From contig OX387198.1 of assembly GCA_947561715.1 (NCBI GenBank), positions 13,516,001 to 13,580,000 on the forward strand: DNA of 64,000 nt, given 5' to 3'. Each line of letters starts with the position of its first letter. The first letter of the stretch is position 1. The notes beneath the pieces are model-generated. The model was given only the letters and a program-made list of their open reading frames with translations, was not told where the DNA came from and did not search any database. This document shows positions 33,772-44,530 of the stretch, piece after piece. The DNA is from Ascidia mentula (taxonomy: Eukaryota > Chordata > Ascidiacea > Phlebobranchia > Ascidiidae). A program made the translations under genes and the position numbers.

Positions 33772-35044
33772 ATGGGTGACAATACGTCGAGTGAAACTTG
33801 TTGCCCAAATCCCGAAAGTTTGGAAAGAGGAGGTTGGCAGGTAATGGTGACAAATATATTATTGTAAAAACCCGATGCTTGCCCGAATTCTTATTGAAAC
33901 TACCAAATAACGTATATAAAATACATATATGTATGGGGCGCAGTGTAGACCAGTAACTGCCATGCGTTTACGTCTCGCATCTGGTGTTGGACAAAAGGTT
34001 TATCTTAACAATGACTTTCGTTCAACTTTACCATGCTTTGTCTTGCGCACGCATGGCTATCTAATACTCATTTAAGGACAAAAATCGCTATTAGCACCTC
34101 ACGTTGTGTTTTAAATAAGTACGTACAATAACTTATGCCATAATCCGTGCAATATACACCTCAGTTAAATACCAGTATTTACCGATAATGCACGCAAAAA
34201 ATAGCTAATGCATTAACATGCGAAAAACTTTACGGTCGTCCGCGCAATCAACGAACGCTAAAAAAATATCCTCTGCGCAACTAACAAACTTTCCAACCTG
34301 GGAACTGACCTCACGTTACAGTTCGTAGATAAGGCTCGCGTGAGTGATGACGTCACATATCATCAATATCAGTCAAACACAGTAAAAGAGCGCAAATCAC
34401 AACAAATAAACATCAAACAGAAATAGTGAAGCGGATTTTGTGTCCCCATTAAATTTGTGGTTATGCTCCATGCGGGCCGGTATCTTTGTCTTCAGAATTA
34501 GGAGTAAATCCTGTACATTGTCTTGTCTCATTGTTAGTGTTATACGTTAGGTGCTGTTCAGTATGTTTATACATTATTATTGGTTTTAATTTTTCCATAG
34601 GTGTCATGCGCCGAGCTTTCTCACGCTGCAACCGCGCGAAAACTCTGGCCTCGGTTCATACGGAAGAAGTCACGTGTGACGGCTGAATTCTACAACGAGA
34701 CGCGACAATGGACAGTGTGGGAGAACTCGAACGGCGACTACGTCTTCGCCGTGTCGGTGTGCAAATGTACGAACAGAAAGCTCTACTTGAGAACGAGAAA
34801 GAGTCGCCTGGATCGACGGATTCGTCTCGTCATAGGCAAAGGTAAAGTACCCAGCGAGGGCACCACGGAGCGGGACAAGCGTGTTTTCCAATTTCAAGTT
34901 TCCGCGCTTGATAACCAGTTCAAAATCAAGCATGCCCGCTCGGGAAAGTACCTGTATTGCGACAAGAAGGGTAACTTGCGCTTGGGAAAAAAAGAACAGG
35001 GCGCAGACTCATGGGATATCAGTAGGCTGGTTGAAGTTGAATAA
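33772..35044 (+). CDS. leaderless beta-trefoil protein, type I, copy 2
   Basis: Two exons, 33772-33840 and 34601-35044, joined in phase 0 (GGWQ/VSCAELSH), give 170 residues. The donor is GTAATG and the acceptor TTCCATAG. Homologous to the gene at 31102 over the whole length. Trefoil-like repeats: RQWTVWENSNGDYVFAV, RKLYLRTRK, and the clear C-terminal repeat FKIKHARSGKYLYCDKKGNL...GADSWDI. Rich in Arg/Lys (RTRKSRLDRR), which could bind heparin or nucleic acid. No signal peptide: the N-terminus is MGDNTSSETCCPNPESLE. Together with 31102 it heads the array of related genes to the right, but on the other strand and with an intron. Confidence 0.65.
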
Positions 35045-36539
35045 TCCACTGACCCGTGACGGTTATTCCGAAATATAACACGTCGGTTTTGTTTATCTTT
35101 TTTTCATATATTTGGAAAACTTACAACAACAACAAACAATGGCAAAAGTTGATGAACCTAAATTTCTTTTTGTATGTTAGAGATATTGCTGTGTGTTTTG
35201 ATTACCAATTGCATATACTTGCCTAATGGGGTTGTACATGGGTTACTTATTCCGATTTTGTTCGACTTCTGTACATGTGGCTTCAAGAAAGCCTGCCTTT
35301 TGCGTTCTGTTACAATTCTGCAATTAGCGCTTTCATCTAGTATTGCATCTTTTGTGTTGTTTTCCACTAAGCCTTTGCTTTTGTGTTCATCTTTTCTTCA
35401 AAGCTTGGTGGTTATGTTCAGGAAAAAGGCAATAAAGTTTACAAGCAGTCGGCTGGTTCATTCGTACTGTAAATAAGGGTCTCAGAGATATTTAACAGTG
35501 TCTCAATGGCTTGAGAGCGATTTGAGTCTCTTCGATTGTTAAACCTGCTTCTACCCCGTCCTATAAAGCACCCAGAACTAGGATATCTTCCCGAATAATT
35601 GTATTCATTTCTGTTATCTGCTTCATTACGACGGTACATTACAACTTTTCAATACAACGTTATTAGAATGTCAGCGTATAGAATGGTGAAGACTAGACTG
35701 AATTTATGGGTACAAACTGGGCTCTTTAACGCTCTCCATTATGAGAGCTGATTGGTCAATAATGTCACGTGATATCACCAAACGATCGAAGCAATATAAT
35801 ACAAGAGCATAAAATACAGTACACATCGAAATTTTCTGTGAGAGCGGATAAATGATTCAAGCGTGCTGCGTTAGGAGTCAACTGGTTCACCGTTCTGGTG
35901 TTCACTATCGGAAGAAGTTGTTCCTGCTTTTATTATCTGGGACGCATTGAAATGGTTAGTGTAATACAAGAGTTTGTATCTTGTTTTGTATGGTAAACAG
36001 GATATTGAATGACTCGCTTTACTCGAGAACATTCGATGAGTTTATCATATGGGTCGCAGTATGGGATTTTGCAAAACTTGTGCATTGCTGCACACAGAAC
36101 TTTACGAAATATAAACACTGATTTCTGTGACGTATGTTACAGTACATTCCACAACATTAGGCAAATCAGCTATGGTACTTAGTTGCATAATTGTTGCGTA
36201 ACACAGAATATCAATTCTTTGAAAGTTGGTGCAAAATTTTACCAACAGAAATATGATACGTTGAAAATGCAAATGTACATTAAAAAACGATTTGTCAAAA
36301 AAAGGTCAGGACCGTCACGCTGTTGCCATTCACGCTTTCAGTTGACGACAAAGTTAAACCGTTTAAGCATGCCAAAAACATGGACGTCAATAATGCAGAC
36401 CTCTATTTTCTGACTAACAGATCAGTGAAAATGTATCTTTATTTGCAAAACGTTTCCTTCGTTGAGTAAAGAAAATGTTTGCGTTTTTGTTCTGTAGTTT
36501 GTGTTGGTTTTACTACATTTGAAAAGTCCCGCCAACCAG
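35045..36539. other. intergenic, no gene recognised
   Basis: An inverted CCAAT (GATTGGTCA, 35749) and a palindromic TCACGTGA (35764) lie close together and might mark a promoter, but no reading frame follows on either strand. Confidence 0.35.
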
Positions 36540-37124
36540 TTAGTGATGCTCAAACCGCAAGGGGTATCCATTTGTGTTGTTTACAAGTCCCACCATATTC
36601 CAATTTACTGCAGCAAAGTACATCTCGCTGCTGACATGCATCACAGACACACTATGATCCATATTGTCGATCTTCAGCTGGAAAAGATAGGGTCGAGAAT
36701 TTGAATTCCAAGTGCGTCTCATGGCCAGTTTACCCTTCGGCGGGTTTGCGTGGATACATTTTGAAGTCTGCTTGTCTTTGAAGTATCCTATTTTTTTAAC
36801 TCGATCAGTGAAACAAAACTTCCATCGTTTCGAAGAGTTGTAATGATCCAAGTACAAACGTCGACTAAAGCCGTGTGGCCAGCAGTACTTGCCGGTTGAA
36901 ACTTGACGAAGGCTTATTTCCTCTGAATTGCCAAACAAGCTAGAGAAGAATGACTGAATTCTTTCGTGCCAGGAAAGATGTCTAAAAGGCTCTGGTTCTT
37001 CGGGCGTAGGGCCAAATGGTTCACTGACTGTGTCAAATCCATGGCGTTGTTCTGTTTCCGAGTCAGCGTCGTCACTCTCACGGTAAGAACTGATTTGAAC
37101 AGTTTGATCTACGCAGTCGTTCAT
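36540..37124 (-). CDS. leaderless beta-trefoil protein, type II (alpha-like, divergent)
   Basis: 194 residues, one exon, ATG at 37124. N-part: short Cys-containing tip (MNDCVDQ), acidic stretch (ESDDADSETEQ) with FDTVSEP where relatives have FDTVDGP, Pro/Glu segment, amphipathic helix (LSWHERIQSFFSSLFG). C-part from about residue 72: three trefoil repeats, LRQVSTGKYCWP...WKFCF, FKDKQTSKCIHANPPKGKLA...YLFQLK and VMHVSSEMYFAAVN...LRFEHH. No signal peptide. Core promoter at 37201-37222. It is the most divergent of the alpha set and the only alpha/beta copy lacking Asp at the fourth position of the DTVD site. Function unknown. Confidence 0.7.
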   Translation of the reverse strand: MNDCVDQTVQISSYRESDDADSETEQRHGFDTVSEPFGPTPEEPEPFRHLSWHERIQSFFSSLFGNSEEISLRQVSTGKYCWPHGFSRRLYLDHYNSSKRWKFCFTDRVKKIGYFKDKQTSKCIHANPPKGKLAMRRTWNSNSRPYLFQLKIDNMDHSVSVMHVSSEMYFAAVNWNMVGLVNNTNGYPLRFEHH

Positions 37125-37200
37125 AACGTTATACTCTCTTCCAGTGCAGAATTGCGGCCTATAAACTCACGCAGTACGCGTTAACAAACGGCTCTGGACC

Positions 37201-37222
37201 TGTGTAAAAAGGTGATGACGTT
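37201..37222 (-). promoter_or_regulatory. CRE-like + TATA-like core promoter of the gene at 36540
   Basis: The minus strand reads AACGTCATCACC then TTTTTACACA, 80 bp before the ATG; same layout as the paralogues. Confidence 0.55.
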
Positions 37223-37989
37223 AAATTTGCTTATTTTATACATTGCTACATACGACAGGTACAAAGCGAACGACGCGGAAAATCCACACAAGTCAACTTG
37301 CTGTGAGTCGCTGTGATATACGCTGACATACAAAAACACCGTCGCCAGTTTTACTTCATGGCAACTTTTTGCACAATACATAGGTCTTGTTCGGTGTGCC
37401 GTATGTCTGTTCTGTGAGCCACTTTTAGATGTCTGTCAGAAACGAAATTGGAACTGATGTAAACCGTGACCTGAAAGTCTTACTTGTTCGGTCCTTTAAA
37501 GCACATTTGAAACCACGAATACATGACAAAAATAACACATCCCTGCGTAGCTTACGGGATTTAATAATATATGTGGTTTCGGTTAGCCGAAGAACCAAAA
37601 ATTAATTTTCCCTCCAGTCTAATCGGAAATTTCCCCATGCTTTAAGTTCACGTGCCTGAAGTCATCAAACATGCATGGAAACGTCCAGTCACGTTTTCTG
37701 GTAGAACTACTGCAGTTTTACGCGTAACCTGGCAAACGAACAAACAATGCGTAATTTCCCTACAGGGAATTTCCTGTGAATGCAAACCAAGCAAAAGGCG
37801 TTAAACATATACGATCTTGCGAAATACCAACCGTTCTTATGATCCCTTGACTTCTTCCAAACCTTTGAATTTCCAACTTTTCTGAGGATACCTTCCGCCG
37901 AACACGCAGTGAAATTCATTATGTTCATCAGTTTATTTTCCAGTCCCTGGGATTTTTTGAGTGACCACCTTCCTAAAGTCGACCTGTGT

Positions 37990-39010
37990 TTTTGGTTTAG
38001 TGGGATTTGCTTTCAACCAAGCACACACGATTTTTCTGATGCTTTGCCTGAGCACGTGGAGTTCGTACACCTCATAGCGAGTGACCGACCTGTGCATTGC
38101 CGCGTCTGGCTCCTCTTGCCTGAAAAGTTACTGTTAGCTCAAGCTTTAGTTACGAAAGATGCTTAATTTGGGCAATATGCGCCTATCAGCAAGTTCTGGA
38201 TCATCCCCTCACTACATGGTAAGAAAAGTCTACCGGTGGTTGGCGTCCCTGTGGTGATTATCGTTGTCTTGGCGACGTCACGCAGGCCGAACGCTATTGC
38301 ATACCAGATATGCATGATTGTCTCGTTTTTTCTTTCCAAGATGGACTAAGTACGTGGTTATCACCAGGTTCATGTTTCTGAAGTCGACTTGCAATGCGTA
38401 TCTTGCCTGCGCGCTCTTCCTCCTTTGTTGTGGTCAAAGGTATTTTTCGACAATGTTCTGTCGCTTCACCTAATGGCCGGGAGTAATGCCAATCGACGAC
38501 GTCGCACAATGATATTAATTTTTTCCGTTTACCATTGGATTGCAAGGTTCGGGATTCCCAGTCACGTGTCGTCAGACCGTGACCCTCAGTTGACGTCCGA
38601 ACCGTGGACTACCATAGGCAAACTATACTGAGCAATCGTTTTCACCGCAAGACGGCTTTTCACCCACAAGCGAACGCCGTCTGGTGGGGTGTTACCATCG
38701 CCATTTAAAGAGCGCATTAATGACTGGTCTATAATAGACTTGAATTGCCGGACGAATTACCTTGGGTGATACTTGTTCGGATCGCCCCCAAAGATATCCT
38801 GCAAGCTTTTTCTGTCTAGCATGTGTATACGGTACCGCTTTAACCCGTGCGGGTACAGGTTAAGTTCCTAGCGATTTTGACTTTGAAGGTATACTCCTCT
38901 GTTAAGATCACAGCTGTTCGCACGTGGATCGAATCGTGCCTTTTTCTGGTGTCGAGGTTGCCGATTTAGTATTTTGTAATTCTCGCCCGATTTAGGACCG
39001 CGCTTTCTTT
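37990..39010 (+). pseudogene. Ty3/gypsy-type retrotransposon pol relic (RT start and integrase fragments)
   Basis: Broken plus-strand frames match gypsy-type pol in order. Residues resembling the pre-RT segment (HLIASDRPVHCR...LPEKLLLAQA, 38075-38150) are followed by the RT opening WRPCGDYR...IPDMHDC (38244-38320). Then integrase-like GIPSHVSSDRDPQLTSEPW (38548-38610), FHPQAN (38657) and an integrase-end-like stretch to about 39000. Frame changes and stops occur throughout, and most of RT, RNase H and the integrase front are deleted. No LTRs seen. Old and inactive. Confidence 0.75.
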
Positions 39011-39835
39011 CAATAAAGTATCATTACGCCTATCTCTCCTACACAATGGCACCATGGTGGAAACTGACCGCCATAGACACGAGCAGAAGTCGGCACACGC
39101 GATGTTTACATTACAGGAGTATTTAGGAACACGCAAGTTCCAAGTAAACGTAAACCAATTATCATACCTACTTCGTTAATTGTCGATGCGTAATTTTTAA
39201 TTGAGCCCGCGACTCTAGTACCTTTCATGCAGTCTCAGTACACTATTGCTGTAATGTGTGCTAAACCGTGCTTGATGTTTTGACAATAAATTAATTAGCA
39301 GTAGTGTGCATGTACATAAACACTCCACAACATTAAGCGAATCAGCTATATTTTGAGTATTACAAAACTTTCCCAAGCGTTGTGTTAGTAGAGAACAGTA
39401 AGGTTAAGTTGAAGGCAAATTACAGCATTATATCTAACAATTTTGTAGGTATGGTGCTTAGTTGCATAATTATAACATTACACAGAATATCGGAACTTAA
39501 AAGAAGCTATAACATTTAACGAACGGAAATATTAAATGCTAAAAATTTAAACGTACATCAAATGACGACTTGTCTCAAAAGTTCAGGGGCGATACGCTGT
39601 TGTCATTCACGCTTTCGATTTGTCGACATAAGATAATCGTTCAAGCATGACAAAAACATAGATCACACAAGCCGCTATTTTCGGACAAGCAGATTGGTGA
39701 AAAGGTACCTGTAGTTACAAAGTGTTACTCGTGTAGATTTTCGTAGGGTGTTAAAAAGTAGAAAATGTTTGCGCTTTCTCCGATGTGTGGTGGTTTTACT
39801 TCTGCATTTCTGCACAGGGAAGTCCCGCCAACCAG

Positions 39836-40411
39836 TCACAGGGGCTGAAACCGCAGGGGATTTACATTTTCGTTCACAAGTCCCACCTTATACCTTTCGT
39901 CTGCACCAAAGAACATCCCGCTGCTTGCATGCATCACAAGTACAGTATGATTTCTAATGTCGGTCTTGATTTGGAAAATATAGGGGTGAGAATTTGGAAA
40001 CCTTGTCGTTCTCATGTGCAGTTTACCCCTCCGCGGTTTTGCGTAGATGTATTTAGATGTGTGGCTATCTTTGAAGTACCCCTTACTCGTCCCGGTATAA
40101 TGAAACTTCCACAGTTTCGGAGTGTTGTAATGATCCAAGTACAGATATCGGCCACTGTCGCGTGGCCAGCAATACTTGCCGGTGCCAACTTGGCGAAGAC
40201 TTATTTTCTCTGAATAGCCAAACAAGTTAGAGAAGAACAACTGAATTCTTTCGTGCCAGGAAAGTTGTGTAAAAGACTCTGGTTCTTCAGGTGAAGCGCC
40301 GATTGGGCCATCGACTGTGTCAAATCCATGGTTCTGTTCTCTTTCTGAATCAGCGTCGTCACTCTTACAATAACAACTGTTTTGAACAGTTTGATCTGCG
40401 CAGTCATCCAT
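39836..40411 (-). CDS. leaderless beta-trefoil protein, type II alpha-0
   Basis: 191 residues, one exon, ATG at 40411. Close to the copies at 46495 and 52201 (roughly 85 per cent by eye). N-part MDDCADQTVQNSCYC, SDDADSEREQ, FDTVDGPIG, helix LSWHERIQLFFSNLFG. Trefoil repeats SLRQVGTGKYCWP, GYFKDSHTSKYIYAKPRRGK and VMHASSGMFFGAD...LRFQPL. The flanking DNA (39180-41170) is also homologous to 45840-47800 and 51550-53500, so this is an older copy of the same duplicated block. Promoter at 40491-40508. Confidence 0.72.
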   Translation of the reverse strand: MDDCADQTVQNSCYCKSDDADSEREQNHGFDTVDGPIGASPEEPESFTQLSWHERIQLFFSNLFGYSEKISLRQVGTGKYCWPRDSGRYLYLDHYNTPKLWKFHYTGTSKGYFKDSHTSKYIYAKPRRGKLHMRTTRFPNSHPYIFQIKTDIRNHTVLVMHASSGMFFGADERYKVGLVNENVNPLRFQPL

Positions 40412-40490
40412 TGTAAGTGCGGTACTCTCTTTCAGTGAAGAATTGGCCTAAATTATCCCAGTACGGATTAACAAACGGCTATGGCGCTGT

Positions 40491-40508
40491 GTAAAAAGTA
40501 ATGACGTC
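40491..40508 (-). promoter_or_regulatory. CRE-like + TATA-like core promoter of the gene at 39836
   Basis: The minus strand reads CGACGTCATTA then CTTTTTACACAGC, about 80 bp upstream of the ATG. Confidence 0.55.
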
Positions 40509-41604
40509 GAGTTAGTTTATTTTGTATATTGCTACGTACATAACATAAAGTGAACCACGCGGAAAATCCACGCATGCCAATTTGCTTCAACTTGATGTGA
40601 GTCACTGTGATGTACGCTGACAAACACAACACAGTACCAACTTTACTTCATGACAACTTTTTTCCACAGGGCTTCATAGGCACAGTCTTTACTTGATTAA
40701 GTTGCGTGGATACTTTGGTTATTAGATAACAATTAACACAAGGGGCTCGTTTGAGGTGCTCTAAGCCTGTTCTATCAGTCACTTTACATGTTTATGTCTG
40801 TTGCTATCGACCAAATTGAACTAATTTAAACCGTTACACACCCTTGTTCGGTTATATCCTGTGCCTCTACCAGACAGACATTCCTCATACTGTATATACG
40901 GTGATTCCATTTGTAAAGTACCACCATTCTATTACCTTAGGTACTTTCCAGAAAAAATTCCCGTGATGTTGCGTGGGTTAAATCACTGAAGTGGATATGT
41001 CGCGAGACTTGCTTGAGGGAAACTTTGTTGTTGCAAGCTCCTATGTGCTGTTGTATACGACTGCGGCAGGCAAATATAATCACTTTAATCTAGTTGTTGT
41101 AAATGTACACTTCAAAACACAAACGTATCGCCCAGTGATGGCAGGAACTTAAGGTCGGTTTACACGGGTTCGTCACACCTACTTGTTTTTTGTCAGCGCG
41201 TATTTGGAACGTCCGTCATACCGGTACCTTTGACGCGTGCATGACTACGTTTTGTAAGGAACCAAAATGTCTATTATTGCGTCACAGTGAGTTTTGGATA
41301 GTACCCGCCCACCACAGTGGAAATTACTGGCTATGGTCCTGGTGTAGGTACTCTATTACTCTTGCAACAGCAATTTCAACAGCAGCACGTTTGTCTTTAT
41401 AAAAACTACGACATTTTAACAATATGGCTTTCATGATGCAAGCCTTGTATTTGCAAAAGTAATTTCGGTAGAAAAGCGAGTGATTACACGTACTGATTAA
41501 CCAATTAGTTGGGAAACAATACATCCTGTTTTTTAAATAACTGTGCAGACACAGATATTCGTACATTTTGTTATATTGTCGTTGACATTGACTTTGCCAA
41601 ACAA

Positions 41605-41765
41605 CGTTGAAGTTCTGTGTTCAAATCTGCGTCGCCACTCTCACAACAGCATAAGCATCGCACAGTCCATTGTACAAGCTTTGTACTCTTTTTTATGGCC
41701 TAACTTCGCGCAGTACGTGTTGACAAGTGTCTATGCGCTGTATAAAAAGGTGATGACGTCAGGTT
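41605..41765 (-). pseudogene. relic of a beta-type gene: promoter and first about 20 codons
   Basis: The minus strand carries TGACGTCATCACC, TTTTTATACAGC, the 5' UTR and the start region of the beta genes (CTTATGCTGTTGTGAGAGTG). After about 60 coding bases homology ends. Equivalent relics lie at 47806-47870 and about 53758-53910, each at the edge of a duplicated block. Confidence 0.65.
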
Positions 41766-42220
41766 TGGAAAATATTACAAATTACTACATGGAGATACAC
41801 AATAAACCACCCGGAAAACAGTAACTCATCCGAATTGATTCGAAAGACGCGGTAATGTTGCTGTGCACAACGTACCAACTTTTTCTTAATTGAACCTTTT
41901 GCTATTTGTACGCGACACAGTGCTTCACTACTATGATTAAATCTCAAGGTAAACAAAATTGCTTAAGTCTAATACAATGACGTTGTCAAAGGGGAAATTA
42001 ATTTTCAGTGCGTGCTGTTAGTTGCATCTTTGAAACTTTAACCCTACACTATTTCGTCCCAAGTGCAATATTCATATTTTACTTTTAATCGACACAAGAT
42101 CTTAGGCAACCTACACTATATACGCCGAACAATCATTCAAATTTATATCCCAACCCGTTGGTCTTTTGAGATGCAACCTAACAAAGGAATTTTACAACCA
42201 GGTAAATACCCCCAGAAATG

Positions 42221-42599
42221 TACCGTATTTTACGGACCATAAAGCGCACCCGATTATAAGGCGCACTGTCAATAAATTGCTTTGATTAGTTTTTGTTCAT
42301 ACATAAGGCGCACCGGGCTATAGAACGCAACGTATTTTAAGGAGTACGGGTTACCGTATAAAGCTAATATATGTAAGCAAGTCACAATAGTATGAATATC
42401 ACAGTTGCTAGTTGCTTTTACCGTAGTTTATTGTGTAAGACGGTGGTTTATTTATAATAGTATCGGTACTGGTTTTGAGTGTAGGCAATAAAACACTACT
42501 TGATCCATACATTAGGCGCACCGGCTTATAAGGCGCACGATCAATTTATGAGGAAAAAAAAGGATTTAAGTTGCGCCTTATGGTCCGTAAAATACGGTA
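42221..42599. mobile_element. MITE with TA target duplication, absent from the paralogous blocks
   Basis: Ends CCGTATTTTACGGACCATAA and TTATGGTCCGTAAAATACGG are perfect inverted repeats, flanked by TA. Inside are repeated GGCGCAC motifs. The four paralogous sites (near 44159, 48333, 49889, 54338) have the uninterrupted AATG(T/C)TCTATT, so the site before insertion is known. TA duplication suggests a Tc1/mariner-type parent. No coding capacity. Confidence 0.9.
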
Positions 42600-43119
42600 C
42601 TATTCTTACGACACAAAGTAAGTGGAAAGTCAATGAGGTGTCACTGTACGGTGCAATACATAGATTCTCAACCTTGTTTCTTAGCTGTTGACGTTGACTT
42701 TGCCAAACAACTTTAAAGTTCAATGTATATACAAACGTCAACCTGTTTCTCTTCAAACAGACGAAAGAAAACCGTTCAAGCATAACAAACCGTTGTGACT
42801 AAGACATAATGGACCCCAATGTGCTCGGGTGAGTTTCAGCAGTACAGAATTTTTATGCAGTAATAGGCAAGACCGTATGAGCCGGTTTAACGCCCTGATC
42901 TAACCACAATTCAAAACATCACTACAAAAATTTACATGCAGCACAATGAAACAAAAACTAAGGCTAAGAAAGAAGGCAAAATTTACTCTTGGTCATCTTC
43001 AGATTTAAACAGTTTGACCCAAACAACGCATCAGTGGTGATTCTGCAGAGCCCGTCCCTTGATCCACATAAACACGTGAACATTTGTGGCCTACACACGA
43101 CATCAGGTTAAACCTTGGT

Positions 43120-43686
43120 TCACTGGTGTTTAAATTGCACAGGAGGTTCATTATCCCCCACAAGTTCCACCACTCCTGCCCTGACACCAAAGTGCATCCC
43201 GCTATGGACATGCTTCACGACCACAGCATCACTTCTGTTGATGTCAAGCTTGATTTGAAAAAGATACCGACAAGTATTAGGATGCCACGTGTGTTTCATA
43301 CGCAATTTGCCCTTCGTCGGGTTGGTAAAGATATATTTCGCAGTAGCCACGTCTTTAAGGTATCCTTTTCTCGCCGCGACATCCGTTAAATAAAACTTCC
43401 ACCTACTTGGAGTGTTGTGATGCTCCAAGTACAAAATTCGATCGTTTTTGCGCGGCAAGCAATGTTTACCAGTGTCCAATTCTTCCAGGGATATTTCTTC
43501 ATTGTCCCGAATTAAGTTTTCGATGAACGCAAAAAGCCTTTGGGGCAAAGAATTGTGTTCCATCGTTTCTGGCTCGTCAGATAACAGACCTAGTGGGCCA
43601 TCAACTGTGTCAAATGCTTGGCCTTGTTCCCTGTCCGAATCTGCGTCGCCACTCCCACAAAAGCATAGGCATCGCACAGCGTCCAT
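43120..43686 (-). CDS. leaderless beta-trefoil protein, type II beta-1
   Basis: 188 residues, one exon, ATG at 43686. N-tip MDAVRCLCFCGS (three Cys), GDADSDREQ, FDTVDGPLG, helix LPQRLFAFIENLIRDN. Trefoil: SLEELDTGKHCLP...WKFYL, GYLKDVATAKYIFTNPTKGK, VKHVHSGMHFGV...VQFKHQ. About half identical to the alpha proteins by eye. Differs from beta-2 (48855) at 15 bases of 567, 12 of them amino-acid changing. Core promoter at 43761-43782. Function unknown; cytosolic or released without a signal peptide. Confidence 0.72.
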   Translation of the reverse strand: MDAVRCLCFCGSGDADSDREQGQAFDTVDGPLGLLSDEPETMEHNSLPQRLFAFIENLIRDNEEISLEELDTGKHCLPRKNDRILYLEHHNTPSRWKFYLTDVAARKGYLKDVATAKYIFTNPTKGKLRMKHTWHPNTCRYLFQIKLDINRSDAVVVKHVHSGMHFGVRAGVVELVGDNEPPVQFKHQ

Positions 43687-43760
43687 TGTTAAAGCTTTTT
43701 ACTCTTTTCTATGGCCTATACTTTCGCGTATAGTACGTGTTAACAAATGGTCTATGAGCT

Positions 43761-43782
43761 GTATAAAAAGGTGATGATGTCA
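43761..43782 (-). promoter_or_regulatory. CRE-like + TATA box of beta-1
   Basis: The minus strand reads TGACATCATCACC then TTTTTATAC, 76-96 bp before the ATG. One change from the TGACGTCA of the relic promoters at 41741 and 53888. Confidence 0.6.
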
Positions 43783-44266
43783 GGTTTGAATAATATTACA
43801 AATTACTACATGGAGATACACAATAAGCCACCCGGAAAACAGTAACTCATCCAAATTGATTCGAAAGACGCGGTAATGTTGCTGTGCACAACATACCAAC
43901 TTTTCCTTAATTGAACCCTTTGCTATTTGTACGCGACACAGTGCTTCACTACTATGATTAAGTCTCAAGGTAAACAAAAAACTTTCACCCTACACTAATT
44001 CGTCCAAAATGCATTATTCAAATTTTATTAATCAACCCTAAGCTATTGGAAACCTACACTATACGCCCGAACGATCATTTCGATTCATCTCCCAACCGTG
44101 CGTCCATCGAGATGCCACCTAGCATAGGAATTACAACCAGGTAAATACCCTGGGGGAATGCTCTATTCTTACGACACAAAGTAAGTGAAAAGTCAATGAG
44201 GTGTCACTGTACGAGTGCAATACATAGATTCTTAACCTTTTTCTTTTGAAACGACAGGTTTTGAAG

Positions 44267-44530
44267 ATGCAGTGTTTCTACCGGTTTCTGGCAATAATGT
44301 TAAGTTACAATGTCTTTCTTACTGCATGTGCATTACATTGTAAAACGAATTTGGGCCAAATTACACCAATGATTCTTCGACAACCAGAAAAATTTGCAAA
44401 TTTTTGCTTGCTGCAACTCCCAAGAGTAACTTCCTGTTCCAGAAACCCCCACTCAAAGAGCTGTGTATGTGACAAACGTCCTGCTCAATCAGAAACATTG
44501 CTTCACGCAAACAACTTTGGTTTAGTTTAA
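44267..44530 (+). CDS. possible small secreted protein (copy 1)
   Basis: 87 codons from ATG. The N-terminus MQCFYRFLAIMLSYNVFLTA looks like a signal peptide; about 65 residues follow with Cys at HCK, NFC, SCS, SCVC. Identical in the duplicate at 49997 and broken in the third copy at 54439. It could also be an exon of a longer gene, as an acceptor-like CAG/G precedes the ATG. Opposite strand to the trefoil genes. Not recognised; may be chance. Confidence 0.3.
   Translation: MQCFYRFLAIMLSYNVFLTACALHCKTNLGQITPMILRQPEKFANFCLLQLPRVTSCSRNPHSKSCVCDKRPAQSETLLHANNFGLV

Noticed and set aside
37990..39010. Functional retrotransposon
   Set aside because: Stops, frame changes and missing RT core, RNase H and LTRs.
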